Source of the DNA: Chitinophaga sp. H8
GTDB taxonomy: Bacteria > Bacteroidota > Bacteroidia > Chitinophagales > Chitinophagaceae
Direction of reading: 5' to 3'
NCBI RefSeq assembly: GCF_040567655.1
Contig: NZ_JBEXAC010000002.1
Coordinates: 124,001 to 188,000 of the forward strand
DNA length: 64,000 bases
Positions within the stretch are counted from its first letter, which is position 1. Every line of letters starts with the position of its first letter. Under the pieces are notes generated by a model, which worked only from the letters and a program-made list of their open reading frames with translations, made no database searches and had not been told where the DNA came from. The position numbers were made by a program, and so were the translations under genes. Shown here one piece after another: positions 1 through 9,413 of the stretch.

Positions 1-590
1 GTGGTTTGTTTTACCGATTTCTCTTCCAGCACATTTCCCAGGAACACCAGTGTCAGGATAGCAGCGGTGGTTTCATAAAACATATAATCACTGCCCAGGT
101 GCTGCAGCGTGCCGGTAAGGCTGTATACAAAGGCTGCCGTAGCCCCCAGCGTAATCAATACATCCATATTGGCCATGCGGTTGGCCAGGGAGCGGACCGC
201 ACTGCGTCCAAAATGCCACATCCCCATCAGGTATACCGGTATAGTAAGTGCCAGTTGTATCCAGGGGTTATGCAACCAGTGCCAGCTTACCCACATATGT
301 AATAATAAGGGTAAGGTAAACACGGCACAAAAGAGGAATTTAAATGTAAGGGTAGTAAAAAAGCTTACCTCGGAAACCTGTTCATCCGGCATAATCACGC
401 GATATCCCATTCCCGCAACACCTTCCAGCACATCTTTGGCATTGGTGCCTTTAGGCGCATTAAAACTCACCTCTTCCGTGGCAAAGCTTACATGCACCGC
501 CTCCATTCCTTTATTTTCCAGGTATTTTGATACAGTAAGGGCGCAACTGGTGCAGTGCATCCCCTGTACTTTACAACTGATCGTTTCCAT
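1..590 (-). CDS. Copper-type P1B ATPase, N-terminal part (cut by window edge)
   Basis: This is the N-terminal ~196 residues of a heavy-metal P-type ATPase; the rest lies left of the window. The start is the ATG complement at 588-590 (METISCKV). A heavy-metal-associated domain follows at once, with the metal-binding motif GMHCTSC at residues 10-16. Hydrophobic segments appear from about residue 65. The conserved stretch NMDVLITLGA and the later YETTAAILTLVFLGN are typical of CopA/ZntA transmembrane helices 3-4. The family pumps Cu(I) (or Zn/Cd/Pb in relatives) out of the cytoplasm. The CPC and DKTGT motifs that would settle the metal lie outside the window, so copper is inferred only from the CopA-like helix motif. 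It is divergent from tsaE. Confidence 0.88.
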   Translation of the reverse strand, partial: METISCKVQGMHCTSCALTVSKYLENKGMEAVHVSFATEEVSFNAPKGTNAKDVLEGVAGMGYRVIMPDEQVSEVSFFTTLTFKFLFCAVFTLPLLLHMWVSWHWLHNPWIQLALTIPVYLMGMWHFGRSAVRSLANRMANMDVLITLGATAAFVYSLTGTLQHLGSDYMFYETTAAILTLVFLGNVLEEKSVKQT

Positions 591-895
591 AATTTCTCAA
601 CAAGCTTTGTAGTTATAACAGGTATAACTTGATTGGCATATACGCCTGATATATTTTGGTATAAGGCTTTCGGGGCATCACAACAGATGCGCTGATCAGG
701 AAATACAAAGTTACCTATTGGTTATTTACAGCGATGAAATATTAATGCAACGGGATGTCAATTGGGAGAAGCAACAGGGCCTCCGGCGGCTGCTAACGAG
801 CCAATACGCGTATCCGGGGTTGACAACACGTAGCTGGTTCGTTTGCCGCAACATGTAACTATAGTACTTCTGCGTATTTACTCCTATTTTTGGGT
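591..895. other. Intergenic region between copper ATPase and tsaE
   Basis: This 305-bp gap lies between divergently transcribed genes. It holds a minus-strand -7-like box (CAAAGTTA at 706-713, reading TAACTTTG) about 115 bp before the ATPase start, and a plus-strand TATTTTTG box at 885-892 almost touching the tsaE ATG. I see no convincing coding frame, tRNA or metal-regulator operator. Confidence 0.5.
885..892 (+). promoter_or_regulatory. Candidate -7 box of tsaE
   Basis: TATTTTTG fits the Bacteroidota TAnnTTTG consensus and ends 3 bp before the ATG at 896, so the transcript would be leaderless or nearly so. No clear -33 TTTG is present at the right distance. Confidence 0.35.
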
Positions 896-1333
896 ATGGA
901 ATGGACATTTACGCTGGAACAATTACCTGCTGTGGCAGCTGCTTTCTGGACGGCGATGGCAGGTAAACAGACATTTACACTGGAAGGCCCTATGGGGGCG
1001 GGCAAAACCACCCTGGTAAAAGCCCTTTGTGCTGCCAAAGGGGTAAAAGGCACTACTGCCAGTCCTTCGTTTGGCATCATTAACGAATATACCTATAACA
1101 ACGAACAAGACCAGGCACAAAGCATTTACCACCTGGACCTGTACCGCCTGCGCGACGAAGCTGAGGCTATCAATGCCGGGGTGGAGGATTGCCTGTACCA
1201 GGGGGCTATTTGTTTTGTAGAATGGCCGGATATTATTGCTAACCTGCTCCCACCCGGTACAGTACACCTGCAATTACAGGTTTTATCCGATCAAAAAAGG
1301 ATGTTACGTGCCGGCGGCGCTTCTAACAAATAA
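896..1333 (+). CDS. tsaE: tRNA threonylcarbamoyladenosine biosynthesis ATPase TsaE
   Basis: This 145-residue protein is of normal TsaE/YjeE length. The Walker A motif GPMGAGKTT lies at residues 31-39. It is followed by the family block ASPSFGIINEY and by HLDLYRL, and then by FVEWPD near the end. TsaE is the ATPase of the TsaB-TsaD-TsaE complex, which installs t6A at position 37 of ANN-decoding tRNAs in the cytoplasm. The frame opens two codons earlier at a TTG (890), but ATG 896 gives the expected N-terminus and the TTG overlaps a promoter-like box. It is followed closely by ald, which seems to have its own promoter. Confidence 0.92.
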   Translation: MEWTFTLEQLPAVAAAFWTAMAGKQTFTLEGPMGAGKTTLVKALCAAKGVKGTTASPSFGIINEYTYNNEQDQAQSIYHLDLYRLRDEAEAINAGVEDCLYQGAICFVEWPDIIANLLPPGTVHLQLQVLSDQKRMLRAGGASNK

Positions 1334-1335
1334 CG

Positions 1336-1343
1336 TATCTTTG
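1336..1343 (+). promoter_or_regulatory. Candidate -7 box of ald
   Basis: TATCTTTG matches TAnnTTTG and sits 43 bp before the ald ATG, directly after the tsaE stop. No strong -33 element was recognised. Confidence 0.45.
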
Positions 1344-1386
1344 GAGAATACGATCATTTCATACTGACAATCTTGACACCTAACAT

Positions 1387-2604
1387 ATGGAGCAAAGGCA
1401 AAAACCTGTTGTGAGTGCTGGCTTTACTTATTCACCACTGGAAGAAACGCTGGATATTGCACAAAAAAACTCCCGTTTGTTCATCGGCATACCCAAAGAA
1501 AATTCCTTCCAGGAAAACCGCATAGCGCTTACCCCCGATGCGGTAAGTATCTTAGCAGCCCATGGACATCATATTGTGGTAGAACATAAGGCCGGTGACG
1601 GATCGCATTATTATGACACGGATTACTCCGAAGCAGGCGCTGAAATCGTATACGACAAAAAAGAAGTGTTCAAGGCGGAAATTATTGTGAAATCCGCACC
1701 GCTCAACAATGACGAAATAGAGCTGCTGCGCCCCCACCAGATTGTCATCTCTCCTATTCATCTGGCTGCCCTCAAGGCACAGGATGTACAAAAGATGATG
1801 GACAAACGTATTACCCTCTTATCTTTCGAGAACCTGAAGGATGATGCAGGTACTTATCCTATTGTGCGGGCAATGAGCGAAATTGCCGGTGCGGCAGTAA
1901 TGCTGCTGGCTGGCCAGTACCTCAGCAATGGCAATAAAGGGAAAGGAATCCTCCTGGGTGGTATTACCGGCATCCCCCCTACCAAAGTGGTGATCATCGG
2001 CGCTGGCATTGTGGGCGAATTTGCAGCCCGCACAGCACTGGCACTGGGGTCGTCCGTAAAAGTATTCGATAATAATATTTATAAGCTTAAACGGCTTCAA
2101 AACAATATTGGCGTACGTGTATTTACTTCTGTTATACAGCCCAAGGTATTGGCAGAACAACTCCGGAATGCCGATGTAGCAGTGGGCGCATTATCCTCCC
2201 AGAGCGGCCGTACGCCCATCGTGGTATCCGAATCCATGGTAAGTAATATGAAAGCGGGATCAGTTATTGTGGATGTAAGTATAGACCGGGGAGGCTGTTT
2301 TGAGACCTCTGAAATTACCAGCCATGAAAATCCGGTCTTCAAAAAGTATGATGTGGTGCATTATTGTGTACCTAATATCCCCTCCGGATTTGCGCGTACC
2401 GCTTCCGAAGCAATCAGCAATGTACTGATGCCCCTGCTGGTAGAAGCAGCAGACGATGGCGGCTTTGAAAACCTGGTATGGATCAAACGGGGAGTCCGCA
2501 ATGGCATTTATCTCTACAAAGGTGCACTTACCAATTACCATCTCAGCGAAAAATTCAAACTGAAATATACCGACCTGGAACTACTCCTGGCGGTAAAAGG
2601 CTAA
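1387..2604 (+). CDS. ald: Alanine dehydrogenase
   Basis: This 405-residue member of the alanine dehydrogenase / NAD(P) transhydrogenase alpha family catalyses the NAD-dependent interconversion of L-alanine with pyruvate and ammonia. The N-terminal substrate domain starts at the block IGIPKENSFQENRIALTP (about residues 33-50). The nucleotide-binding glycine pattern GAGIVGEFAA falls near residue 206, within KVVIIGAGIVG. The roughly 30 extra residues before the first conserved block look like the usual Bacteroidota form. The gene stands alone and ends in a strong hairpin shared with the convergent gene. A transhydrogenase alpha subunit is less likely because no beta subunit is nearby and the length fits Ald. 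Confidence 0.9.
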   Translation: MEQRQKPVVSAGFTYSPLEETLDIAQKNSRLFIGIPKENSFQENRIALTPDAVSILAAHGHHIVVEHKAGDGSHYYDTDYSEAGAEIVYDKKEVFKAEIIVKSAPLNNDEIELLRPHQIVISPIHLAALKAQDVQKMMDKRITLLSFENLKDDAGTYPIVRAMSEIAGAAVMLLAGQYLSNGNKGKGILLGGITGIPPTKVVIIGAGIVGEFAARTALALGSSVKVFDNNIYKLKRLQNNIGVRVFTSVIQPKVLAEQLRNADVAVGALSSQSGRTPIVVSESMVSNMKAGSVIVDVSIDRGGCFETSEITSHENPVFKKYDVVHYCVPNIPSGFARTASEAISNVLMPLLVEAADDGGFENLVWIKRGVRNGIYLYKGALTNYHLSEKFKLKYTDLELLLAVKG

Positions 2605-2648
2605 AAACAAAGCGGCCGTTCCCTTATGCTGGAACGGCCGCTTTGTTT
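2605..2648. terminator. Bidirectional terminator between ald and the convergent barrel gene
   Basis: This is an 18-bp perfect inverted repeat (arms 2605-2622 and 2631-2648, 8-nt loop). Its core is GCGGCCGTTCC and the outer ends are AAACAAA/TTTGTTT. The A-rich and T-rich flanks allow termination from both sides. Confidence 0.9.
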
Positions 2649-2662
2649 AATACATTGCTTTC

Positions 2663-3904
2663 TTAAAATAACATGTACCTTACCAGCAGCTGCCAGGAGG
2701 AAACAGTAGTTTTGAGATAAGTGAGTGAAGAGAACCCATTGCTGGCATTGTACCTCCCCTCTATCTCCCACCCCTTGCAATGAATACCTATTCCCCCAAT
2801 TAATGATTGCTCATATTTACGAACGCCATCCATAGCAGATTCTACTTTAACCCGTCCATCTGTATAGTTGGTGGTCATTTCATCCTTTGCAGACACTGCA
2901 AAAGCATTCCCCATACCTGCAGTTGCATAGGGTTTTACTACTTTACCGGGATAAGTATACCTCGCCAACACGTTCAATTGCAAATAGGACAATTTAAAAT
3001 CTACATGATGTACACTATAATTTTCAATACCCTCAATTACACTCCCTGCTTTTATCTCTTTATAAAATAGTTCTCCATTCAATGAAAACTGCTGCCTGTT
3101 TCTGGCAACAGGAATCTCCAATGCCACACCCAGTAAAGGACCTACAGTATTATCATATTTGCCCTCTGTATATCGCTGCTGCCCCTTAAAACTATAGCTA
3201 TTAGCCGATATACCCGCCAGCAAACCAAAGCTGACAGGTACCTTTTCTTTCTTTTGCGCCACAATGGCCTTGTGTGGATTTTTACAGTTATTATAACGGA
3301 CAAAAATACCCTGCAGGTCGGCCTTCCGGTACGACAACCGGCTAGTGCTTTCTGCTATCTTTTCGCAATCCTGAAACAGGATAAATAATTGCTGTTTGTA
3401 ATAAGGCAGGTCCTGGATACCTTTGGTACCATCCTTGTCCTCATAGCTTTTACGTATCATCTGCAATTCTTCCGCAGGATGATCTGCCCCTTCAAAAATA
3501 TAATGTATGCGATCATTTTTATCCGTGTATTCATACAAGGGATAGATGCCATTGCTAATACGGGTCAGGAATACAGTATCCTCCTGATAAATCCGGGTTT
3601 CATTTCTGCTCAGGTAATCCACCGACTGAGGCGTAATATCCAGCTTTACCTGCCTGCTCACATAATTTTCATCAGGAGATACTACCCAGAACCCCTGTAT
3701 ATCCGCCGGTTTAAATACCTGTTCCTTACCATCTGCAGATTTGAAACTGATAACGGAAGGTGCTACCCCCCAGTTGCGGTAATCAATCAGTCCTTTCACT
3801 GAATCCTGCTGCAGGGTAATAATCCCCCCGGGGATATAATTTCGCTGTGCATAGGCAGTAGCAAGGCTACATAGCATCAAAAGGGATAAGTAAAAATATT
3901 TCAT
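2663..3904 (-). CDS. Secreted outer-membrane beta-barrel protein of unknown function
   Basis: This protein has 413 residues with a clear signal peptide (MKYFYLSLLMLCSLATAYAQ, cleavage after AQ). The first ~210 residues are a soluble region of unknown type. From about residue 225 the sequence alternates in a way typical of a small outer-membrane barrel (VSFGLLAGISANSYSF, LQLNVLARYTYPGKVVKPYATAG). It ends in a C-terminal phenylalanine, as outer-membrane proteins usually do. The C-terminal half resembles PorT-like or generic Bacteroidota barrels, but I cannot name the family. It is monocistronic and convergent with ald. The function is unknown. Confidence 0.7.
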   Translation of the reverse strand: MKYFYLSLLMLCSLATAYAQRNYIPGGIITLQQDSVKGLIDYRNWGVAPSVISFKSADGKEQVFKPADIQGFWVVSPDENYVSRQVKLDITPQSVDYLSRNETRIYQEDTVFLTRISNGIYPLYEYTDKNDRIHYIFEGADHPAEELQMIRKSYEDKDGTKGIQDLPYYKQQLFILFQDCEKIAESTSRLSYRKADLQGIFVRYNNCKNPHKAIVAQKKEKVPVSFGLLAGISANSYSFKGQQRYTEGKYDNTVGPLLGVALEIPVARNRQQFSLNGELFYKEIKAGSVIEGIENYSVHHVDFKLSYLQLNVLARYTYPGKVVKPYATAGMGNAFAVSAKDEMTTNYTDGRVKVESAMDGVRKYEQSLIGGIGIHCKGWEIEGRYNASNGFSSLTYLKTTVSSWQLLVRYMLF

Positions 3905-3970
3905 AAATAATGGATCAACAATGTGAATTACGGTACAGGTGTTTGATATTACAGCGTTAAAGACCGGATA

Positions 3971-4012
3971 AAAAGGCTTGCAGATTTAATCATACTAATA
4001 CCTGCAAGCCTT
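3971..4012 (-). terminator. Terminator of uppP
   Basis: A 9-bp stem (GGCTTGCAG at 3975-3983, CTGCAAGCC at 4002-4010) is followed on the minus strand by a T-run (TTTTTAT) just after the uppP stop. Confidence 0.85.
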
Positions 4013-4024
4013 CCGGAACACGGA

Positions 4025-4825
4025 TTATACTTCCAGCTTATACCCCATGTAAATAGCTATAATAATGGCTATTCCCACGACAATACGGTAATAGCCCCAC
4101 ATTCTGAAGCCGTATTTCTTCAGTGTGCCGATAAAGAATTTAATGGCCAGCATCGCCACGATAAAAGCTACCACGTTACCGATGAACAGTAACTTGAGAT
4201 TTTCCGGATGTTCTGTCAGCAGCTTATATCCTTTTAAAAGTTTATACCCTGTGGCAGCAGCCATGGTAGGCACGGCCAGGAAGAAAGAAAATTCGGCGGC
4301 CACATTACGGGTCAGTTTCTGCTGCATCCCCCCAATAATAGTGGCTGCACTACGGCTCATCCCCGGTATCAGTGCCAGACACTGAAAGAACCCAATGCGC
4401 AGTGCACGGAAGTTGTCAATTTTTTCATCCGTATCTATGGTAGGATGGTTAAACCACTTGTCTACAAAAAGCAGCACAATCCCTCCCAACAATAAGGTAA
4501 CACCTACCACCATCGGACTTTCCATCAAGGCATCTATCTTATCACTGAACAAATATCCCATGATCAGTGCAGGGACTACGGCAATAATCAGTTTGATATA
4601 AAAATTCAGACGGTTCTTATCAAATACAAAAAACTTCTTCCAGTACAATACCACTACCGCCAGGATGGCGCCCAGTTGTATACATACTTCAAACAGCTTG
4701 GTAAATTCATCATTGCTGATCCCCAGTAACCAGCTGGTAATGATCATGTGCCCGGTGGATGATACCGGCAAAAACTCTGTTAGTCCTTCTACTATTGCTA
4801 TAATAATAGCTTCAAATACAGTCAT
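4025..4825 (-). CDS. uppP: Undecaprenyl-diphosphatase UppP/BacA
   Basis: This integral membrane enzyme dephosphorylates undecaprenyl pyrophosphate to recycle the lipid carrier for peptidoglycan and glycan export; overproduction in this family confers bacitracin resistance. The 266 residues match the family length. The two signature regions are present: [13 protein letters not shown] (residues 14-26) with its conserved glutamate, and the second-half repeat [13 protein letters not shown]. About eight hydrophobic helices are visible. It lies downstream of ftsX and DUF3098, an arrangement I recognise from other Bacteroidota, but a strong hairpin separates it from DUF3098. Confidence 0.96.
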   Translation of the reverse strand: MTVFEAIIIAIVEGLTEFLPVSSTGHMIITSWLLGISNDEFTKLFEVCIQLGAILAVVVLYWKKFFVFDKNRLNFYIKLIIAVVPALIMGYLFSDKIDALMESPMVVGVTLLLGGIVLLFVDKWFNHPTIDTDEKIDNFRALRIGFFQCLALIPGMSRSAATIIGGMQQKLTRNVAAEFSFFLAVPTMAAATGYKLLKGYKLLTEHPENLKLLFIGNVVAFIVAMLAIKFFIGTLKKYGFRMWGYYRIVVGIAIIIAIYMGYKLEV

Positions 4826-4892
4826 CGTAATTTTTACTAAAAATGAAGAATGGTTAAATCATTTGGGTATGTGGGGATATCAGACATGACAT

Positions 4893-4921
4893 TAAAAAAA
4901 AAGCGATGAAGTTTCATCGCC
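4893..4921 (-). terminator. Terminator after the DUF3098 gene
   Basis: GCGATGAA and TTCATCGC (4903-4920) form a tight hairpin that is followed on the minus strand by nine T residues. Confidence 0.9.
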
Positions 4922-4946
4922 AGGCTTCATGGTTGCTACCCTCATT

Positions 4947-5237
4947 TTACAGTTTAGGTCTGCGCATAATAGCATATACCTCTACCAGCAGGCCTAATAC
5001 AATAACAATAGGTGCCAGTGTAATTCTGCGGAAACTGTATACTTCTTCAGGTTTAAAACTATTTGGATCGTTGCTGTTGCCACCGGTCATCAGGAAAAAT
5101 CCGATTACCACCACTACTAATCCCACCAGCATGATCTTATAGTTCTCTTTCGGGAAAATATCACCATTAGCCACTCCTTTCTTTTCCGGAGCGCCTTCTG
5201 TGGTTACATTCTCAATAGGTTTAGCTGTTTTAGACAT
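4947..5237 (-). CDS. DUF3098 membrane protein
   Basis: This small protein (96 residues) has a charged N-terminus and two hydrophobic helices (about residues 33-50 and 74-90) separated by a short loop containing NPDSFKPEE-like residues. This is the pattern of DUF3098, a Bacteroidota-specific family that commonly lies between ftsX and uppP. It is 30 bp downstream of ftsX on the same strand, so it is probably co-transcribed. Its role is unknown; the position suggests an accessory of division or envelope machinery, which is inference from context only. Confidence 0.8.
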   Translation of the reverse strand: MSKTAKPIENVTTEGAPEKKGVANGDIFPKENYKIMLVGLVVVVIGFFLMTGGNSNDPNSFKPEEVYSFRRITLAPIVIVLGLLVEVYAIMRRPKL

Positions 5238-5267
5238 AAATATTATTGTTAAAATTACTTTGCTGTA

Positions 5268-6140
5268 TTAATAAAGATCGTCCAGTTTCAGTCTCAGGTA
5301 TTTCATTACTGACCGGTGCGTACTTACCAAAGATATGCAAATACCTATCACGATCATTCCCAGGAATAGTACCCCAGTCATAAAATAATCCCGCATACCG
5401 CTTAATTCCGGCAGTACCCTGTCGGCAAAATACATGATGCCTATCAAACCACCTATGGCTAGCAATGCACTGAGTGCACCGTTAATAATACTTCGTATAT
5501 CAAATGGCTTGGCAATAAACCAACGGGTGGCCCCTACCATTTGCATGGTTTTAATCAGGAACCGGTTGCTGAACATGGCCAGCCGGATGGTATTATCAAT
5601 TAGTACAATTACAACCAGCGCCAGCAATGCGGATATTGCCAGAATAACCAATCCGATTTTGCGCACATTCTCATTCAGCTTGGCCACCAGTGAACGCTGA
5701 TAGGAAATTTCCCGCACGATGCTCTTTTCGGTAAGATTAGCTTCTACGATCTTTAAACTGTCCATATTCACATATTTAGCGTTCGCTTTTATGTTAATAC
5801 TGGCATATAACGGATTGTATTGCAATAGTTTAATGAAATCTTCCCCGAACTCTTTTTGAAAATGAGCGGCCGCAGCTTCCTTGGAAACATATTCAATTGA
5901 CTTGATATATGGCTTCGTTGCAATGGAGTCACGTAAAGCCAGTGCCTGGTTTTCTTTCACATTATCACGCAAGATCACCTGTATTTCAATACTTTCTTTA
6001 AAGTAATCACTTAACTTGTTGGCATGGATGACCAGTAAGCCCAGGGTTCCGAGTAAGAACAGCACTAATGCTACCCCGATGATGGAAAAGACGTATGAAG
6101 GTTTAGATTTCTTTGCTGATGATTTGCCGGATTGCGCCAT
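5268..6140 (-). CDS. ftsX: Cell division protein FtsX
   Basis: This permease-like protein has 290 residues. An N-terminal transmembrane helix (about residues 16-40, YVFSIIGVALVLFLLGTLGLL) precedes an extracytoplasmic domain rich in FtsX-type residues (SIEIQVILRDNV, ISYQRSLVAKLN). Three further helices follow at about 165-185, 215-235 and 250-275. FtsX works with the ATPase FtsE in the divisome and regulates peptidoglycan hydrolases. No ftsE is present in the window, so the partner must be encoded elsewhere. It heads an operon with DUF3098. Confidence 0.92.
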   Translation of the reverse strand: MAQSGKSSAKKSKPSYVFSIIGVALVLFLLGTLGLLVIHANKLSDYFKESIEIQVILRDNVKENQALALRDSIATKPYIKSIEYVSKEAAAAHFQKEFGEDFIKLLQYNPLYASINIKANAKYVNMDSLKIVEANLTEKSIVREISYQRSLVAKLNENVRKIGLVILAISALLALVVIVLIDNTIRLAMFSNRFLIKTMQMVGATRWFIAKPFDIRSIINGALSALLAIGGLIGIMYFADRVLPELSGMRDYFMTGVLFLGMIVIGICISLVSTHRSVMKYLRLKLDDLY

Positions 6141-6283
6141 TAATCTACAGTTTATGGGCGAAAATAATAAATTTTACCAGTTATGTTTAATTTTGCATCC
6201 CCAAACGTTAATTTAACATTTTTATTTTTTAATATTCAGGATCCTCATACATCCTATATATTGCAACTTATATAATCAAGATT

Positions 6284-9055
6284 ATGGAGTATAATTTCAG
6301 GGCTATAGAGCAAAAGTGGCAGGAACAGTGGGAAAAAGCCCATGCTTACAGGGTGAGCAACAACAGTACCCGGCCTAAATGTTATGTGTTGGATATGTTC
6401 CCGTATCCTTCGGGAGCAGGATTGCATGTGGGCCACCCCCTGGGTTACATTGCTTCAGATATATATGCCCGTTATAAAAGGCTCAAAGGGTTTAATGTAC
6501 TGCACCCGATGGGATATGATGCTTTTGGCCTGCCGGCAGAACAATATGCCCTGGAAACAGGCCAGCACCCGGCTGTAACCACTGAGGAAAATATTAAAAC
6601 GTTCCGTAAGCAACTGGATAACATTGGCTTTTGTTACGACTGGGACCGCAAAGTAAACACCAGCGAACCAGGCTATTACAAATGGACACAATGGATCTTC
6701 CTCCAGATATTTGAAAGCTGGTACAATCGTCAAACCCAGCAAGCGGCCCCCATTTCGCAGCTGATCGCTATTTTTGAGCAGGAAGGCAATGCAGGGTACG
6801 AATGCCCCGGCGACCGTACCATACAGTTTACCGCCACAGAATGGAAAGCATTTAATGAGGTAGAACAACGGGAAATACTGATGCATTACCGCCTGGCTTT
6901 CCTGGCTTATGCAGAAGTAAACTGGTGCCCGGCATTAGGTACCGTACTGGCCAACGATGAAGTGATCAATGGTGTGAGCGAACGCGGCGGCCATCCGGTA
7001 ATCAAAAAGAAAATGCGGCAATGGTTCCTCCGGATCACGGAATATGCCAACCGCTTGCTGGAAGGCCTGGAAACAGTGGCTTTCAGCGATGCGATGAAGG
7101 AAATGCAACGCAACTGGATCGGTAAAAGCCAGGGCGCAGAAATAACGTTTGCGATCAAAGGAGCGCCTGTACATCAAAACCTGGTAGTATATACTACCCG
7201 CCCTGATACCATTTTCGGAGTCGATTTTATGGTGATAGCGCCGGAGCATGACCTGGTACAACAGATTACGACTCCTGCACAGCAGGCGGATATTGAAAAA
7301 TACCTGGCTTACGTACAAAGCCGCTCCGAAAGAGAGCGTATGGCGGAAGTAAAACAGATTACCGGCTGCTTTACCGGCGCCTATGCCATCAATCCTTTTG
7401 ATGGCAGGGAAATTCCCATATGGATCTCCGAATACGTACTGGCAGGCTATGGTACCGGTGCGATCATGGCGGTGCCTTGTGGCGACCAGCGCGACTTCCT
7501 CTTTGCCAGGCACTTTAATATCCCCATTACCAACATTGTGGGCGATGATTATACCGGCGAAGAAGCTAATCCTACCAAAGAAGGCATATTGCAAAACAGC
7601 GGTTTCCTGAATGGTATGGAAATGAAACCTGCTATGGAACTGGTGATCAGCAAGCTGGAAGAAATGGGTATCGGCAAACGGCAGATCAATTATAAAATGA
7701 GAGATGCCGGATTCAGCCGGCAGCGCTACTGGGGTGAACCTTTCCCAATCGTCTATAAAAACGGTATCCCCTACGCAATAGACGAGAAAGACCTGCCACT
7801 GGAATTACCCCATGTGGAAAACTATAAACCCGGAGAAGAAGGCGAAGGTCCCCTGGCCAATGTAACAGATTGGGTTAATGTAGCTCCCGGCGTAATCAGG
7901 GAAACCAACACCATGCCCGGCTATGCCGGCAGCAGCTGGTACTTCCTCCGCTATACCGACCCACATAATAATAAAACGTTTGCCGACCGGAAAGCAACCG
8001 ACTACTGGAACCAGGTAGACGTATACGTAGGTGGTACAGAACACGCGGTAGGACACCTCCTTTACTCCCGCATGTGGACAAAAGTGCTGTATGACCTGGG
8101 TCATATAGGTTTCGATGAGCCTTTCAAAAGACTCATTAACCAGGGTATGATCGGGGGCAGCTCCAGACTTGCTTATCGTATCAGAGGTACGAATAAGTTT
8201 GCGTCACACGGCCTGAAAGACCAGTACGAAACAGATGAACTGCACGTAGATGTAAACATCGTAGACGGCCTGGAATTAAATATGACTGCCTTTAAAAAGT
8301 GGAAGCCTGATTATCAGGATGCTGAGTTTATACTGGAAGATGGTAAATATATCTGCGGTTCTCTCAATGAAAAAATGAGTAAACGCTTGTTCAATACCGT
8401 CAATCCAAACGACCTGGTAGAAAAATACGGTGCTGATACTTTCCGCATGTACGAAATGTTTCTTGGCCCCGTGGAGCAGTCCAAACCCTGGGATACCAAA
8501 GGCATAGAAGGGGTGCACCGCTTCCTGAAAAAATTGTGGCGGCTCTTTGCAGATGAACAAAAAGGATTGATCGTAAAATCAGATGATCCTACACCGGAAG
8601 AACTGAAAATACTGCATAAAACCATTCAGAAAATCGATGCCGACAGTGATAACTTCTCTTACAATACTGCGGTAAGCCAGTTTATGATCTGTGTAAATGA
8701 GCTGGCATCACTGAAGTGCCATAAAAGGTGTATCCTGGAACCATTGCTGGTACTCCTCACTCCTTTTGCACCGCATATCAGTGAAGAGCTCTGGCAGTTA
8801 ATGGGCAATACCACCAGTATACTGGACGCTGCTTATCCGGTGTACAATGAACAATACACCAAAGAAAGCACCTTCAATTATCCCATTGCGATCAATGGCA
8901 AAACCCGCACTGAAATAGGATTTGCACTGGATGCAGATAATGCAGCGGTAGAAAAAGAAGTAATTGCCAATGAAGTAGTGCAGAAATGGCTGGAAGGCAA
9001 AGCCCCTAAAAAGGTGATCATCGTAAAAGGCAGGATGATTAACGTAGTTATCTAA
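6284..9055 (+). CDS. leuS: Leucyl-tRNA synthetase
   Basis: This 923-residue class I synthetase charges tRNA-Leu with leucine. The HIGH-type signature lies in PSGAGLHVGHPLGY near residues 40-53. The editing (CP1) domain carries TTRPDTIFGVDF, and the KMSKS-type loop reads KMSKR at 697-701. The insertion GNAGYECPGDRTIQFTATEW around residue 165 is of the kind seen in Bacteroidota LeuS. The ATG at 6284 gives the expected N-terminus (MEYNFRAIEQKWQ). The gene is monocistronic, divergent from ftsX, and ends in a strong terminator. Confidence 0.97.
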   Translation: MEYNFRAIEQKWQEQWEKAHAYRVSNNSTRPKCYVLDMFPYPSGAGLHVGHPLGYIASDIYARYKRLKGFNVLHPMGYDAFGLPAEQYALETGQHPAVTTEENIKTFRKQLDNIGFCYDWDRKVNTSEPGYYKWTQWIFLQIFESWYNRQTQQAAPISQLIAIFEQEGNAGYECPGDRTIQFTATEWKAFNEVEQREILMHYRLAFLAYAEVNWCPALGTVLANDEVINGVSERGGHPVIKKKMRQWFLRITEYANRLLEGLETVAFSDAMKEMQRNWIGKSQGAEITFAIKGAPVHQNLVVYTTRPDTIFGVDFMVIAPEHDLVQQITTPAQQADIEKYLAYVQSRSERERMAEVKQITGCFTGAYAINPFDGREIPIWISEYVLAGYGTGAIMAVPCGDQRDFLFARHFNIPITNIVGDDYTGEEANPTKEGILQNSGFLNGMEMKPAMELVISKLEEMGIGKRQINYKMRDAGFSRQRYWGEPFPIVYKNGIPYAIDEKDLPLELPHVENYKPGEEGEGPLANVTDWVNVAPGVIRETNTMPGYAGSSWYFLRYTDPHNNKTFADRKATDYWNQVDVYVGGTEHAVGHLLYSRMWTKVLYDLGHIGFDEPFKRLINQGMIGGSSRLAYRIRGTNKFASHGLKDQYETDELHVDVNIVDGLELNMTAFKKWKPDYQDAEFILEDGKYICGSLNEKMSKRLFNTVNPNDLVEKYGADTFRMYEMFLGPVEQSKPWDTKGIEGVHRFLKKLWRLFADEQKGLIVKSDDPTPEELKILHKTIQKIDADSDNFSYNTAVSQFMICVNELASLKCHKRCILEPLLVLLTPFAPHISEELWQLMGNTTSILDAAYPVYNEQYTKESTFNYPIAINGKTRTEIGFALDADNAAVEKEVIANEVVQKWLEGKAPKKVIIVKGRMINVVI

Positions 9056-9074
9056 GCCAAACAATAATACGCTG

Positions 9075-9124
9075 GCAGGGAATACAACTGTGAATATTTC
9101 ACCATTGTATTCCCTGCTTTTTTT
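9075..9124 (+). terminator. Terminator of leuS
   Basis: A 13-bp perfect stem (9075-9087 with 9105-9117, core GCAGGGAATAC) is followed by a run of T residues on the plus strand. Confidence 0.92.
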
Positions 9125-9135
9125 ATACTGCTATA

Positions 9136-9411
9136 TTAATGCATTCCTCCCAGGTTAAGGTTGGCCAGAATAATACCACAGGTAGATAACCCTACCAGCA
9201 AAATAATACCTGCTGATAAGAACAATACCTTTCCCCATTGCGTTTTTCCCATGATCATAAGCACAATAGCTGCCAATACATACACAGCTACTACTACCAT
9301 TGCAAAGATGCCGGCCATCAGAATTCCCTCATCACTTGAAATGGTCAGCAATAACAATGGGATACCCGGAAATAGAGTAGTATACAATACCAGTTTAAAG
9401 AACTCGCTCAT
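9136..9411 (-). CDS. Small three-helix membrane protein, unknown
   Basis: This protein has 91 residues, nearly all hydrophobic, with helices at about residues 6-23, 29-53 and 61-85 and a short basic loop (GKTQWGK). No family was recognised. It begins 2 bp after the stop of the radical SAM gene, so it is almost certainly translated from the same mRNA as that gene and the Lgt-like gene. A membrane partner of those two enzymes is a reasonable guess but is not shown by sequence. Confidence 0.6.
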   Translation of the reverse strand: MSEFFKLVLYTTLFPGIPLLLLTISSDEGILMAGIFAMVVVAVYVLAAIVLMIMGKTQWGKVLFLSAGIILLVGLSTCGIILANLNLGGMH

Positions 9412-9413
9412 AA